A DNA stretch of 64,000 bases, from NCBI GenBank assembly GCA_032388755.1, contig CP135593.1, positions 992,001-1,056,000 on the forward strand, given 5' to 3'. The translations under genes were made by a program, and so were the position numbers. Below, piece after piece: positions 29,336 through 38,982 of this stretch. Position 1 is the stretch's first letter, and the number at the start of each line of letters is the position of its first letter. The notes under the pieces are model-generated. The model did no database searches. It worked only from the letters and a program-made list of their open reading frames with translations, and was not told the origin of the DNA. Source of the DNA: Neisseria sp. DTU_2020_1000833_1_SI_GRL_NUU_006. Its GTDB lineage: Bacteria > Pseudomonadota > Gammaproteobacteria > Burkholderiales > Neisseriaceae.

Positions 29336-31720
29336 TTATTTATTCAACTCATTAGCCAAATACAGCCAAGTTTCGATGACGGTATCCGGATTCAGGGAAA
29401 CGCTTTCGATGCCTTCTTGAACCAACCATTTGGCAAAGTCCGGATGGTCTGACGGACCTTGACCGCAGATACCGACGTATTTGTTTTGCTTGCGGCAGGC
29501 AGAGATTGCCAAATGCAGCATCACTTTGACGGCAGGGTTGCGTTCGTCAAATGATTCGGACACCAAGCCGCTGTCGCGGTCGAGGCCGAGGGTCAGTTGG
29601 GTCATGTCGTTGGAGCCGATGGAGAAGCCGTCGAAGTATTGCAGGAATTGTTCTGCCAATACCGCGTTGCTCGGCAGTTCGCACATCATAATCAGGCGCA
29701 GGCCGTTTTTGCCGCGTTCCAAACCGTTTTCTTTCAAAGCTTTGACAACAGCTTCGGCTTCGCCCAAAGTGCGGACGAACGGAATCATGATTTCGACGTT
29801 GGTCAGACCCATTTCGTCACGGACGCGTTTGAGGGCTTTGCATTCGAGCGCGAAGCATTCTTTGAAGCTTTCGGCGACATAACGCGCCGCACCGCGGAAG
29901 CCCAGCATCGGGTTTTCTTCGTGCGGTTCGTAAATGCTGCCGCCGACCAAGTTGGCGTATTCGTTGGATTTGAAATCGGACATACGGACGATGGTTTTAC
30001 GAGGATAAACCGATGCGGCCAATGTCGCCACGCCTTCGGCGATTTTATCGACGTAAAAGTCGACAGGGGAGGCGTAGCCGGCGATGCGGCGGGTAATTTC
30101 CGCTTTCAATTCATCGTCTTGTTTGTCAAATTCCAACAAGGCTTTCGGGTGGATGCCGATTTGGCGGTTGATGATGAATTCCATGCGTGCCAAGCCGATG
30201 CCTTCGCTCGGCAGGTTGGCGAAGCTGAATGCGAGTTCGGGGTTGCCGACGTTCATCATGACTTTAACCGGCGCTTTGGGCATATTGTCCAAGGCAACGT
30301 CGGTGATTTGTACGTCCAGCAGGCCGGAATAGATGAAGCCTGTATCGCCTTCGGCGCAGGATACGGTAACTTCTTGACCGTTGCTCAGCAATTCGGTTGC
30401 GTCGCCGCAGCCGACTACGGCAGGAATACCCAGTTCGCGCGCGATGATGGCGGCGTGGCAGGTGCGGCCGCCGCGGTTGGTAACGATGGCGGAAGCGCGT
30501 TTCATTACCGGTTCCCAATCCGGGTCGGTCATGTCGGTAACGAGTACGTCGCCTGCTTCCACAGAATCCATTTCGGAGGCGTCTTTCACCAAGCGGACTT
30601 TGCCTTGACCGACTTTTTGACCGATGGCGCGACCTTCGCACAATACGGTTTTATCGCCGTTGATATCGAAGCGGCGCAGGTTGCGGCTGCCTTCTTCTTG
30701 GGATTTCACGGTTTCTGGACGGGCTTGCAGTATGTAGAGTTTGCCGTCCAAGCCGTCGCGACCCCATTCGATATCCATCGGGCGGCCGTAGTGTTTTTCG
30801 ATCGTCAGCGCATAGTGTGCCAACTCGGTGATTTCTTCGTCGGTAATGGAGAAGCGGTTGCGGTCTTCTTCAGGAACATCGACGTTCATCACGGATTTAC
30901 CGGCTTCTGCTTTGTCGGTAAAAATCATTTTGATTTGTTTCGAACCCATGGTTTTGCGCAGGATGGCAGGTTTGCCCGCTTTCAGCGTGGGTTTGAATAC
31001 ATAGAATTCGTCGGGGTTGACCGCACCTTGTACGACGTTTTCACCCAGACCGTAAGATGAAGTCACGAAAACGACTTGGTCGAAGCCGGATTCGGTGTCG
31101 AGGGTGAACATGACACCGGACGCGCCGCTGTCGGAACGCACCATGCGTTGCACGCCTGCGGAGAGGGCGACTATGTCGTGTTCGAAGCCTTTATGAACGC
31201 GGTAGGAGATGGCGCGGTCGTTGTACAAAGAAGCGAATACATGGCGCATGGCTGCTTTGACGTTTTCCAAGCCGTTGATATTGAGAAAGGTTTCCTGTTG
31301 ACCTGCAAACGATGCGTCAGGCAGGTCTTCGGCGGTTGCAGAAGAACGGACGGCAACGGAAATATCCGCGCCCCCTGCGTCTGCAACCATTTTGTTCCAT
31401 GCTGTTTCGATTTCGGCATCCAGTTGTTCGGGGAAGGGCGTATCCAAAATCCATTGGCGGATTTCTTTACCGACGCGCGCCAGTTCGGCGACATCTTCCA
31501 CATCCAGTTGTGCCAGTGCGGCGGAAATACGCTCGCTCAGTCCGTTGTGCGCCAAGAATGCGCGGTAGGCTTCGGCGGTAGTGGCAAAACCGCCGGGGAC
31601 GCGGACGCCTTTTTCAGTCAACTGACTGATCATTTCACCTAGGGAGGCGTTTTTGCCGCCCACGCTTTCAACATCAGTCATACGCAGGTTTTCAAACCAA
31701 ATTACGTAGTTGTCAGCCAT
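29336..31720 (-). CDS. ppsA: phosphoenolpyruvate synthase
   Basis: 794 residues from ATG 31720; a TTG at 31732 adds four. The N-terminal ATP-grasp part has SVGGKNASLGEM, the swivelling domain has the phospho-histidine in GGRTCHAAIIARELG, and the C-terminal PEP/pyruvate barrel has GSNDMTQLTLGLDRDSG and the conserved Cys in YVGICGQGPSD. It converts pyruvate and ATP to PEP for gluconeogenesis from lactate or pyruvate. Its regulator gene ppsR is divergent, separated by 418 bases. Confidence 0.97.
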   Translation of the reverse strand: MADNYVIWFENLRMTDVESVGGKNASLGEMISQLTEKGVRVPGGFATTAEAYRAFLAHNGLSERISAALAQLDVEDVAELARVGKEIRQWILDTPFPEQLDAEIETAWNKMVADAGGADISVAVRSSATAEDLPDASFAGQQETFLNINGLENVKAAMRHVFASLYNDRAISYRVHKGFEHDIVALSAGVQRMVRSDSGASGVMFTLDTESGFDQVVFVTSSYGLGENVVQGAVNPDEFYVFKPTLKAGKPAILRKTMGSKQIKMIFTDKAEAGKSVMNVDVPEEDRNRFSITDEEITELAHYALTIEKHYGRPMDIEWGRDGLDGKLYILQARPETVKSQEEGSRNLRRFDINGDKTVLCEGRAIGQKVGQGKVRLVKDASEMDSVEAGDVLVTDMTDPDWEPVMKRASAIVTNRGGRTCHAAIIARELGIPAVVGCGDATELLSNGQEVTVSCAEGDTGFIYSGLLDVQITDVALDNMPKAPVKVMMNVGNPELAFSFANLPSEGIGLARMEFIINRQIGIHPKALLEFDKQDDELKAEITRRIAGYASPVDFYVDKIAEGVATLAASVYPRKTIVRMSDFKSNEYANLVGGSIYEPHEENPMLGFRGAARYVAESFKECFALECKALKRVRDEMGLTNVEIMIPFVRTLGEAEAVVKALKENGLERGKNGLRLIMMCELPSNAVLAEQFLQYFDGFSIGSNDMTQLTLGLDRDSGLVSESFDERNPAVKVMLHLAISACRKQNKYVGICGQGPSDHPDFAKWLVQEGIESVSLNPDTVIETWLYLANELNK

Positions 31721-32138
31721 TTGTGTGTCCAATCCAAGATATGTTAAAAAAGAAACGAATACGCTTTGTTATTTTAAGCGATTCAAACGGCTGCTGTCAT
31801 GCTTTTTCTGTCCCGAGTGATTTGCAGGTCGTCTGAAAAATTGCGGGCTTCAGGCGTGTAGTCAAATGAAATCTGATGGAGAAACCATTATTCCCATTGT
31901 CTATTTCTTTGTAAAACATAAGGTTTGAAATAGATTAATGACTGATTGATAGAGTTTGGAAAGGTTTTTGATGGGTATAAAATTTTAAGATAATTTAATT
32001 ATTGGAATAAAAATGCGTTTATAAAGTAGTTTGATTTTGGTGTAGTTGGGTGTAATTTAAGCGTATTCCCTTTATTTAGAAGGTTTCAGCTGCTATGATG
32101 ACTGCCTGCAACCATTTAAAATTTTAGAGGATAACCGA
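31721..32138. other. ppsA-ppsR divergent intergenic region
   Basis: AT-rich 418 bases with one DUS near 31827 and no open frame I can support. It must hold both promoters. No operator palindrome is obvious. Confidence 0.5.
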
Positions 32139-32960
32139 ATGACCGCCCCGCGCCATGTGTTTTATATTTCCGACCGTACCGGCCTGACTGCTGAAAATAT
32201 CGGTGAGGCACTGCTGAATCAGTTTGGCAGAATCGAATTCAAACGCCACACCTATCCTTTCATTGATACGCCTGAAAAAGCGCGTACCGTCGTCGAAATA
32301 GTCAACCGCAACGCTCAGGAAAACGGTTTGCGCCCGATTGCCTTCGTCAGCGTCGTTAATGACGAAATCCGTGAAATCATCAAAAAAGCGGGCGCTTTCC
32401 ATATCAATTTTTTCGAAACCTTCCTCGGGCTTTTGGAAAAAGAACTCAACACCGAGGCGGTTGCCGCCGAGCAGGGGCACCACAGTATCGGCAATACGCA
32501 ACGCTACGATGCGCGTATGGAGGCGGTCAATTTCTCGCTCAACCACGACGACGGCGTCAGCGATAAAAACCTGAAAGAAGCCGATGTGATCCTGATGGGC
32601 GTATCGCGTTCGGGCAAAACGCCGACCTGTCTTTACCTCGCCCTGCAATACGGCATCCGCGCCGCCAATTACCCGCTGATTCCCGACGATTTGGAATCCA
32701 CCGACCTGCCGCGCATGGTCAAACCTTACAAAGACAAACTGTTCGGCCTGACCATTCAACCCGAACGCCTGCAGGCCATCCGTCAAGAGCGCCGTCCGAA
32801 TTCGACTTATGCCAAAATCGATACCTGCCGCAGTGAGATTTCCGATGCGCAAAATATGTTCAAACGCCACGGCATCCCGTTCACCAATACGACGGATAAA
32901 TCGGTGGAGGAACTTGCCGTCCATATCCTTCAAGCCTGCAAATTGAAGCGGCGTTTTTGA
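32139..32960 (+). CDS. ppsR: PEP synthase regulatory kinase/pyrophosphorylase (DUF299)
   Basis: 273 residues. Typical start (HVFYISDRTGLTAENIGEALL), then a P-loop-like GVSRSGKTPTCLYLA and the PNSTYAKIDTCRSEI end. It phosphorylates PpsA on a Thr next to the catalytic His using ADP and reverses this with phosphate, switching PEP synthesis off and on. Divergent to ppsA, as in many proteobacteria. AGGA precedes the ATG. Confidence 0.96.
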   Translation: MTAPRHVFYISDRTGLTAENIGEALLNQFGRIEFKRHTYPFIDTPEKARTVVEIVNRNAQENGLRPIAFVSVVNDEIREIIKKAGAFHINFFETFLGLLEKELNTEAVAAEQGHHSIGNTQRYDARMEAVNFSLNHDDGVSDKNLKEADVILMGVSRSGKTPTCLYLALQYGIRAANYPLIPDDLESTDLPRMVKPYKDKLFGLTIQPERLQAIRQERRPNSTYAKIDTCRSEISDAQNMFKRHGIPFTNTTDKSVEELAVHILQACKLKRRF

Positions 32961-32978
32961 TTTTCTTAAAGTATGAGC

Positions 32979-33022
32979 AAGAGGTCGTCTGAAAAGCAAT
33001 TTGGTGTTTCAGACGACCTCTT
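32979..33022 (+). terminator. DUS terminator after ppsR
   Basis: AAGAGGTCGTCTGAA with its complement and TTGTTTTC following. Confidence 0.85.
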
Positions 33023-33180
33023 GTTTTCTATCATTCAGCCTAAATAGATTTCTAGTTCTTTGTAACTAAAAACAATCATCAATAATATTTACATTTTGAA
33101 ATAAAAAGAGTAAGGTTGCCTTGCTTTTCGGGCTTTCCGTTGGCTTTTGAACCGTAAACAATCAAATTTGAGGAAGAAAC

Positions 33181-34020
33181 ATGAAAAAATTATGGATACT
33201 TGGCGCATTGGGCTTGAGCATGGCGGCGCAGGCGCATGATTTGTGGGTGTCGGCTCCGGTGCGTTTAGATTCGGGCGGTACGTTGAAAGCGGATTTGGGT
33301 TACAGCCATGATTTCCCGAATGTCGAAAAAATCGCCGACGACCGCGTGCATATTTTCAAACCGCTGCAATTGACGGACAAATCCGGGAAAACCGTTGATT
33401 TGACGAATAAAGGCGAAAATTACCAATATGTTTCCAAATCCCGCCTGAAAGACGGTTCGTATTGGGTCGGCGCAGTGTACAAACCGACGTTCTGGTCGCA
33501 AAACAGTGAAGGCTGGAAACAGAAAACCTTGAAAGACCTGCCCGGCGCGACTTATTGCGAACAGGCCCAGATGTTCGGCAAGGCGTTTTTGCAAGTGGGC
33601 AGCGCAGGTGTGGATGAAAGCGTGTTGACCCGTCCGGTCGGTCATGAGTTGGAACTGGTTCCGCTTAAAAATCCGAATGAAGTTAAGGCAGGCGGCCTTT
33701 TGCCGATTAAAGTGCTTTATAAAGGCAAACCGTTGGCTAAAGCGACGGTAACGGCAAGCTCGGATACGCTAGCGGAAATGGATTTGGCGGCGACGCACGA
33801 CCACCGCGAGCCTCAAGGTTTCTCAGGGAAAACGGATAAAGACGGCGTCGTCAACGTGATTCCTTTGATCGACGGTTTGTGGAAAATCAAAGCCGTCCAT
33901 CAGGCAAACTATGCCGATAAAAGCGTTTGCCAAGAGGGCAAGTCGTATGCAACGCTGATTATGCCCGTCGGAACAAAACGCGCGGCTGAACGGCATGAAC
34001 ACCATCATCATCAACACTAA
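33181..34020 (+). CDS. periplasmic DUF4198 protein with His-rich tail
   Basis: 279 residues. Signal peptide MKKLWILGALGLSMAAQA, then HDLWVSAPVRLDSGG, which is the hallmark start of DUF4198 (CbiK/NikK-like periplasmic metal proteins). A second module (about 165-260) has an Ig-like carrier fold (LPIKVLYKGKPLAKATVTA). The tail HEHHHHQH and HDHRE are likely metal ligands. The mature N-terminal His is typical. Probable periplasmic nickel, cobalt or iron-related binding protein. No transport gene is adjacent. GAGGAAG precedes the ATG. Confidence 0.75.
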   Translation: MKKLWILGALGLSMAAQAHDLWVSAPVRLDSGGTLKADLGYSHDFPNVEKIADDRVHIFKPLQLTDKSGKTVDLTNKGENYQYVSKSRLKDGSYWVGAVYKPTFWSQNSEGWKQKTLKDLPGATYCEQAQMFGKAFLQVGSAGVDESVLTRPVGHELELVPLKNPNEVKAGGLLPIKVLYKGKPLAKATVTASSDTLAEMDLAATHDHREPQGFSGKTDKDGVVNVIPLIDGLWKIKAVHQANYADKSVCQEGKSYATLIMPVGTKRAAERHEHHHHQH

Positions 34021-34036
34021 TCAAGTGTGAATGATC

Positions 34037-34073
34037 GAAAAGGTCGTCTGAAAAAGTTTTCAGACGACCTTTT
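34037..34073 (+). terminator. DUS terminator after the DUF4198 gene
   Basis: AAAAGGTCGTCTGAA with its complement and TTTTAATG; faces the lolD terminator region. Confidence 0.8.
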
Positions 34074-34126
34074 AATGATACGATAGTATAAAATTTAACA
34101 TAATATATATTATGCGAATTTGTATA

Positions 34127-34813
34127 TCATGCTTTACTTTGTAAGTATCCATCCTGCATGGTCATTACTCTTTCAAACCGTACAGCAAGCTCATCATCAT
34201 GAGTAACAACAATCAGACTTGTATTTAATTCTGTTTTCAGATCCATCATCATGTCCAAAATGTTTTGGGCATTTTTCCTATCTAAATTACCTGTCGGTTC
34301 ATCAGCCAGAAGGCATTTGGGGCGTGTAACTAAGGCTCTTGCGATAGCAGCGCGCTGTCTTTCACCTCCTGACAGTTCGCTTGGACGATGTAATATCCTT
34401 TGTTTCAATCCAACTTTTTCGAGCATATCGGCAGCTTGTGTTTCTGCTTCCGCTTTGTTTTTTTTGCCGATTAAAAGCGGCATCATTACGTTTTCAAGTG
34501 CAGAAAATTCAGGCAGCAAATGATGGAACTGGTAAACAAAACCCAGATAATTATTGCGCAATTCTCCCAGTTGTCTCTGAGACATATCGCTTATGTCTTG
34601 ATTCATCAGGGTAATTTTCCCCTCTGATGGTTTGTCCAAACCGCCTAAAATATGTAAAAGGGTTGATTTACCGCTACCTGACGAACCGATAATACTGATA
34701 CCTTCTCCTTCTTTTACTTCAAGATTCAGGTTTTTCAATACTTGTACGTTTAATGAACCGTCCCTGTAACTTTTTCCGATATTTGTGCATTTCAATACAA
34801 TATTGTTATTCAT
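34127..34813 (-). CDS. lolD: lipoprotein-releasing ABC ATPase LolD
   Basis: 228 residues from ATG 34813; the first eight bases overlap the end of lolC (ATGAATAA). Walker A GSSGSGKSTLLHILGG, LSGGERQRAAIARAL signature and LLADEPTGNLD Walker B. It powers release of mature lipoproteins from the inner membrane to LolA. The N-terminal extension of the open frame (to 34873) lies inside lolC and is not used. Confidence 0.96.
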   Translation of the reverse strand: MNNNIVLKCTNIGKSYRDGSLNVQVLKNLNLEVKEGEGISIIGSSGSGKSTLLHILGGLDKPSEGKITLMNQDISDMSQRQLGELRNNYLGFVYQFHHLLPEFSALENVMMPLLIGKKNKAEAETQAADMLEKVGLKQRILHRPSELSGGERQRAAIARALVTRPKCLLADEPTGNLDRKNAQNILDMMMDLKTELNTSLIVVTHDDELAVRFERVMTMQDGYLQSKA

Positions 34814-36056
34814 ATCGTAGAGCCTCCGCCGGTTGTGTTTTGGCTGCACGCCAACTTGGATAAAGTGTGGCAAGGAATGCCAATCCTAAAGAAATACAGG
34901 AAATAACCGCCACATCCCGCATGTTGACGTCGCTGGGCAAATAGTCGATAAAATAGATTTGTGAGTTGATAAGGTGAACGCCGAAAAGTTTTTCAAAGAA
35001 TGCAACGATTTTGCCGACATTCCAACCGAGTAATACGCCGCATACCACGCCGATAAGCGTTCCAAAAAAGCCTGCAAAAGCCCCTTGTACCATGAAAATT
35101 TTCATAACTCCTGATGGCGCAAGACCCAATGTGCGCAAAATGGCAATATCGGCTTGTTTCTCCGTTACCGCCATCACTAAGGACGATACCAAATTGAAGG
35201 CTGCAACGGCGATAATCAACGTCAGGATGATGAACATCATGCGTTTTTCCAACTCTACTGCTTCAAAGTAGCTGCGGTTATTGAACGTCCAGTCTCTAAC
35301 CCAAATTGAATCTTTTTTGGAAGGCGGGATTAAATTTGCAGTAAACGAGGGAGCATTTTGCGGATCAGCCAGTTTCAGGCGCAGCCCGCCGAAATTTTCA
35401 CCCAATCTATACAATACTTGGGCATCTTGGATATGCGTCATCGCCAGGGAATTGTCTACTTCATATACGCCTGTTTTGACTAAGCCTACGACGTTGAACT
35501 GTTTCAGACGAGGTACGACGCCTGCGGGGGTAACATTGCCCTCAGGGGTGATAACGGTAACTTTTCCTCCGACTTCCGCGCCTAAAGCTTGAGCCAGGCC
35601 TTCTCCTAAAATAATATCGAAGTTACCGGGTTTCAGACTGTCGAAACTGCCCGCAGGCATATCTTTTCCATAATCTACAACATTCTTTTCTTCGGATGGC
35701 AAGATACCGCGGATTTGAACCCCTCTAACTTCCCCCGCATTGGCAAGCAAGGCTTGGTCGGATATGTAAGGCGCGCTTGCCAGCACTTCTTTTTTATCTT
35801 TGACGATTTCACGAAGGTTTTGCCACCCTAACCCATTGCCATTATCGTAATAACCGATTTCAGCATGAGGGGCGACATTCAGTAACTGCCCTCTGATTTC
35901 CTTTTGAAAACCGTTCATTACAGACAGTACGGTAATCAGAGCGGTAACGCCTAATGCAATACCGATAATTGAAATCATGGTGATAAACGACATGAATCCA
36001 TTGCGTTTTTTCGCCCTGAGATAGCGAAGTCCGATCCATGTTTCCAAAGAAACCAT
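34806..36056 (-). CDS. lolC: lipoprotein-releasing permease LolC/LolE (LolF type)
   Basis: 416 residues with the four-helix MacB/LolCE layout: one helix near residue 25-48 (FITMISIIGIALGVTALI), a large periplasmic domain (50-260), then three helices at 270-395. Starts WIGLRYLRAKKRNGF, typical of LolC. Only one permease gene is next to lolD, so the complex may be a homodimer (LolF type) as in many non-enteric proteobacteria. The stop overlaps the lolD start by eight bases, which implies translational coupling. Confidence 0.93.
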   Translation of the reverse strand: MVSLETWIGLRYLRAKKRNGFMSFITMISIIGIALGVTALITVLSVMNGFQKEIRGQLLNVAPHAEIGYYDNGNGLGWQNLREIVKDKKEVLASAPYISDQALLANAGEVRGVQIRGILPSEEKNVVDYGKDMPAGSFDSLKPGNFDIILGEGLAQALGAEVGGKVTVITPEGNVTPAGVVPRLKQFNVVGLVKTGVYEVDNSLAMTHIQDAQVLYRLGENFGGLRLKLADPQNAPSFTANLIPPSKKDSIWVRDWTFNNRSYFEAVELEKRMMFIILTLIIAVAAFNLVSSLVMAVTEKQADIAILRTLGLAPSGVMKIFMVQGAFAGFFGTLIGVVCGVLLGWNVGKIVAFFEKLFGVHLINSQIYFIDYLPSDVNMRDVAVISCISLGLAFLATLYPSWRAAKTQPAEALRYE

Positions 36057-36248
36057 CCGAATGCTCCAGTGTATGTTGAAAATCGGATATTGTACCGTAA
36101 AATACCGCCCTAGTCCGAGTCATTCCGATAAGCCGACATCCGTATGTAAATGCCGACGGTCAAATTGCCAAGTACCGTAAATTTCGCCCTGAGGCTTGCA
36201 TAATCCGTCATATGGCCTTATTCTGAGCAAACGGTACACACTACCGAT

Positions 36249-36292
36249 ATTAAAAAAGGAAACAACCTCTATTAAAAAAGGAAACAACCTCA
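36249..36292 (+). repeat. 22-bp tandem duplication containing the ribosome-binding site
   Basis: Unit 1 (36249-36270) and unit 2 (36271-36292) are ATTAAAAAAGGAAACAACCT plus CT or CA, identical at 21 of 22 positions. Each carries AAGGA; only unit 2 is at the right distance (9 bases) from the ATG at 36292. Confidence 0.9.
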
Positions 36293-36576
36293 TGAAAATC
36301 AGTAAAATTTTGGTTTTGCCCATCATTGCTGCCGGCTTGGCTTTGAGTGCCAATTCATACGCAAAAGAAATCAAAATTAGTTCAAATAACACATCTTACT
36401 CTGATGCAGACGTCCAAAAACTGGCTGCGACTGCAGTCGGGATGGGTGTTAAAGAGCCTGTCAGCCTGAATGCGGGTAGCGGGATTGTTACCGTATCCGG
36501 CAACAGCGCGACAACCTGTACATTTAAAGTCGGCAGCGGTTCGTCTCCGCAAATTCAAGGCGTAAGCTGTAAATAA
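36292..36576 (+). CDS. small secreted protein, unknown function
   Basis: 94 residues. A clear signal peptide (MKISKILVLPIIAAGLALSA, cleavage after SYA) precedes a 70-residue mature part with Ser, Thr and Gly-rich strands and two Cys (CTFKVG, GVSCK) that could form a disulfide. Periplasmic or secreted. No recognised family. The preceding 22-bp unit with the Shine-Dalgarno is duplicated in tandem. It is divergent from lolC and followed by a DUS terminator. Confidence 0.7.
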   Translation: MKISKILVLPIIAAGLALSANSYAKEIKISSNNTSYSDADVQKLAATAVGMGVKEPVSLNAGSGIVTVSGNSATTCTFKVGSGSSPQIQGVSCK

Positions 36577-36613
36577 TTTATCCGATTGATTTCGTTACAT
36601 CATTTTTTCATAA

Positions 36614-36647
36614 CAAAGGTCGTCTGAACATTTTCAGACGACCTTTG
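36614..36647. terminator. DUS bidirectional terminator
   Basis: CAAAGGTCGTCTGAA with its complement between the convergent genes at 36576 and 36669. Confidence 0.85.
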
Positions 36648-36668
36648 TCATTGTTAGCGTTGATTGCC

Positions 36669-37289
36669 CTACTCTTCCGTCGAATCGGTTTTCAACATAC
36701 GCCGTTCATATACTGCCTGTGCCAAAGTGCCAGCATCGACGTATTCAAGCTCTCCTCCTAAAGGAATGCCTCGCGCAAGGCGGCTGACTTTATAGGGCAA
36801 AGGTTTGAATAGTTCTGCCAACACATAGGCCGTCGCATCACCTTCGGCGGTAAAGTTGGTTGCGATAATAATTTCTTCCACTTCGCTGCTTTGCAGGCGC
36901 GCAACCAGTTTGTCTAAAGAAATATGAGAAATATCCATGCCTTGGGCAGGACTGACCTGTCCCATTAAAACGAAATAAAGTCCGTCATGGCAATTGGCCG
37001 TTTCCATATTAGAAACATCGGCAGGCATATGGACTATCATCAGCCTGCGGGGATCACGGTTGGCATCGGAACAAATCTCGCATAAATCACTTTCACAAAA
37101 ATTGTTGCACATCCGGCAATGCTGAACCTGCAACAAAGCGTATTGCAAAGCCTCAACCAAATTTTGGGCTTCCTGCCGTTTATGCTGCAAAAGTTGATGT
37201 GCCATTCTTTGTGCAGACTTGGGACCGACATTGGGCAGAACTTTCAAAGCGTTAATCAGGCGTGTCAACGCATCGGGTGATTTACTCAT
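36669..37289 (-). CDS. recR: recombination mediator RecR
   Basis: 206 residues from ATG 37289. The N-terminal helix-hairpin-helix (LPNVGPKSAQRMAHQLL), the zinc-binding Cys set (CRMCNNFCESDLCEIC) and a Toprim domain (RLMIVHMPADVSNME, TNFTAEGDATA) match RecR. With RecF and RecO it loads RecA in gap repair. The open frame runs on into the ppiD tail, but MSKSPDALTRL is the family start. A DUS sits directly before the ATG and supplies the AAAGG. Confidence 0.96.
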   Translation of the reverse strand: MSKSPDALTRLINALKVLPNVGPKSAQRMAHQLLQHKRQEAQNLVEALQYALLQVQHCRMCNNFCESDLCEICSDANRDPRRLMIVHMPADVSNMETANCHDGLYFVLMGQVSPAQGMDISHISLDKLVARLQSSEVEEIIIATNFTAEGDATAYVLAELFKPLPYKVSRLARGIPLGGELEYVDAGTLAQAVYERRMLKTDSTEE

Positions 37290-37365
37290 TTTTTCAGACG
37301 ACCTTTGAGGGATTTGTAAACGAAACGGTCGGGAATATCCGACCGTTTGCTTAAAATGTGCCGTT

Positions 37366-38901
37366 TTATTCGGCAGAATTATCCAGTTTTTGCGAACCCA
37401 GAACCTGCTCAATCTGCTTACTCAGATATTGCAGCAACCGGCTGAATATATTGGCAGATTGGTTTTGTACCAAAGCCTGTTTGGCGGCGGGAATTTGTGC
37501 AGAAACATTTTCCGGTGCAGCAATGCTTTGAACTTCCATAATAACCGGCGAAGGCAGCCCTTCCAACAAAGCAAAAGCCGGTTTGCCATTCGCAGGGCGG
37601 GCTTTGATCAATTCGTTGTAGGCTTCGGGCGGCATGGATTTTCGAGCGTCCTGTGCTGATAACTGCTCAATGGGCGACCATTGTAAATCTACGTTCTTTC
37701 CTGCTTTCAAGTCCGCCAAAGTTTCTTGCGCTTTCTTCTCGGCAAGTTTTACCGATTCGCTACGGACATAGGCAGTCTGAACTTTATCTCTCGCTTCGGT
37801 AAATCCGGCTGTTTTTTCTTCACGGACTTCTTTGGCGCGAACGACCCAAACGGTATTGTTGTCAATATTGATAATGTCTGAATTGTGTTTTTTCTTCAAG
37901 ACATCTTCGCTGAATGCCGCGCTAGTCAACGCATCGGGCATACCTGCTGCTTTGGCATCGGCCTGCGTCAGCCATTGATCGGAAGTTTCGATTTTCAAAC
38001 CTAGTTTTTTCGCCGCCTCATCTAAGGAATTCGGATGATTAAACGCTTCTTCAGCAAGCTTTTCTTTGGCAGCATTAAAATCGGCGGAGGCTTTTTTAAG
38101 TTTCAAAGCAGCCTCAATGCGTGCTTTTTCTTTATCGAACTCAGGCTTGGGGGCATTTTGTGGCAATGCGGCAACTTCTTCGTCGAATACTTTTTTGACT
38201 TCATCCGCACTGACGCTTTGTTTCTCCGCCAAATGAGCTGCATTAAGGGCAACGTATTCAAGCTTCACGGCTTGGGGAATCAGATAATCTTTTTTATGCG
38301 CTTCATAATAACGTTGCAAAGTGGCATCATCCGTTTTGACTTGTGCCGCAAATGTTTCCGGTCTGAATGTAAATGAACGGATGGTACGGTTTGACTGAGT
38401 CAGCTTAATCAGCTGCTCTGCCTGAGAATCGCTGATAATTGCCCCGTTTTGAACCAGGTTAATCAAATTTTGCAAGGCAAACTGCTCGCGCAAATCATCA
38501 ATAAATTGGTCTTCGGACATACGGCGTTGGCTCAGATATTGCGTAAACAATGCCTGACTGAACTTACCGTTGGCATCATGAAATGCCGGATCATCAACAA
38601 TAGCCTGCTTAACCTGATCCATAGATACGTCTATGCCCATCATCTTTGCGCCCTCTTTCAGGTAGGCACGCTGAACCAACCCGCTAAATATGGCTTCGCG
38701 GCTTTGCCCGCCGCCTGCGGCCTGATCCGCCTGTACGGCATTATTCAAGGTATGGTCGCTTATTTTTTCGCTGCCGACCTTGACGATATAGTCGGAGCCG
38801 GAGTTTCTCGCAGTTTCGACACCAAAGCCGACAAAGGTCAGCGCGATCAGACCCAGTAGGATTTGGGCGGGAGTTTTATATTTTTCAACGGTATGGAACA
38901 T
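37366..38901 (-). CDS. ppiD: PpiD-like membrane-anchored periplasmic chaperone
   Basis: 511 residues. One N-terminal membrane segment (about 11-30, AQILLGLIALTFVGFGVE), then a SurA/PpiD N-terminal chaperone part (KISDHTLNNAVQADQ, QLIDDLREQ-type pattern), then helical and C-terminal regions. E. coli PpiD is about 620 residues with a central parvulin domain. I cannot find the parvulin motif here, and the length is about 110 short, so this is likely a chaperone without isomerase activity. Acts at the inner membrane on secreted outer-membrane proteins. recR follows after 76 bases. Confidence 0.85.
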   Translation of the reverse strand: MFHTVEKYKTPAQILLGLIALTFVGFGVETARNSGSDYIVKVGSEKISDHTLNNAVQADQAAGGGQSREAIFSGLVQRAYLKEGAKMMGIDVSMDQVKQAIVDDPAFHDANGKFSQALFTQYLSQRRMSEDQFIDDLREQFALQNLINLVQNGAIISDSQAEQLIKLTQSNRTIRSFTFRPETFAAQVKTDDATLQRYYEAHKKDYLIPQAVKLEYVALNAAHLAEKQSVSADEVKKVFDEEVAALPQNAPKPEFDKEKARIEAALKLKKASADFNAAKEKLAEEAFNHPNSLDEAAKKLGLKIETSDQWLTQADAKAAGMPDALTSAAFSEDVLKKKHNSDIINIDNNTVWVVRAKEVREEKTAGFTEARDKVQTAYVRSESVKLAEKKAQETLADLKAGKNVDLQWSPIEQLSAQDARKSMPPEAYNELIKARPANGKPAFALLEGLPSPVIMEVQSIAAPENVSAQIPAAKQALVQNQSANIFSRLLQYLSKQIEQVLGSQKLDNSAE

Positions 38902-38982
38902 ATTGGTTTGAGGGCGTAATGGTTAATGGCAAACGCGCATTGTAGCGTTTTTTCAAGGATTCCGCATCTTTCAGACGACGTT

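Noticed and set aside
29597..31060. 487-codon open frame antisense to ppsA
   Set aside because: Shadow frame; ppsA is full length with all motifs.
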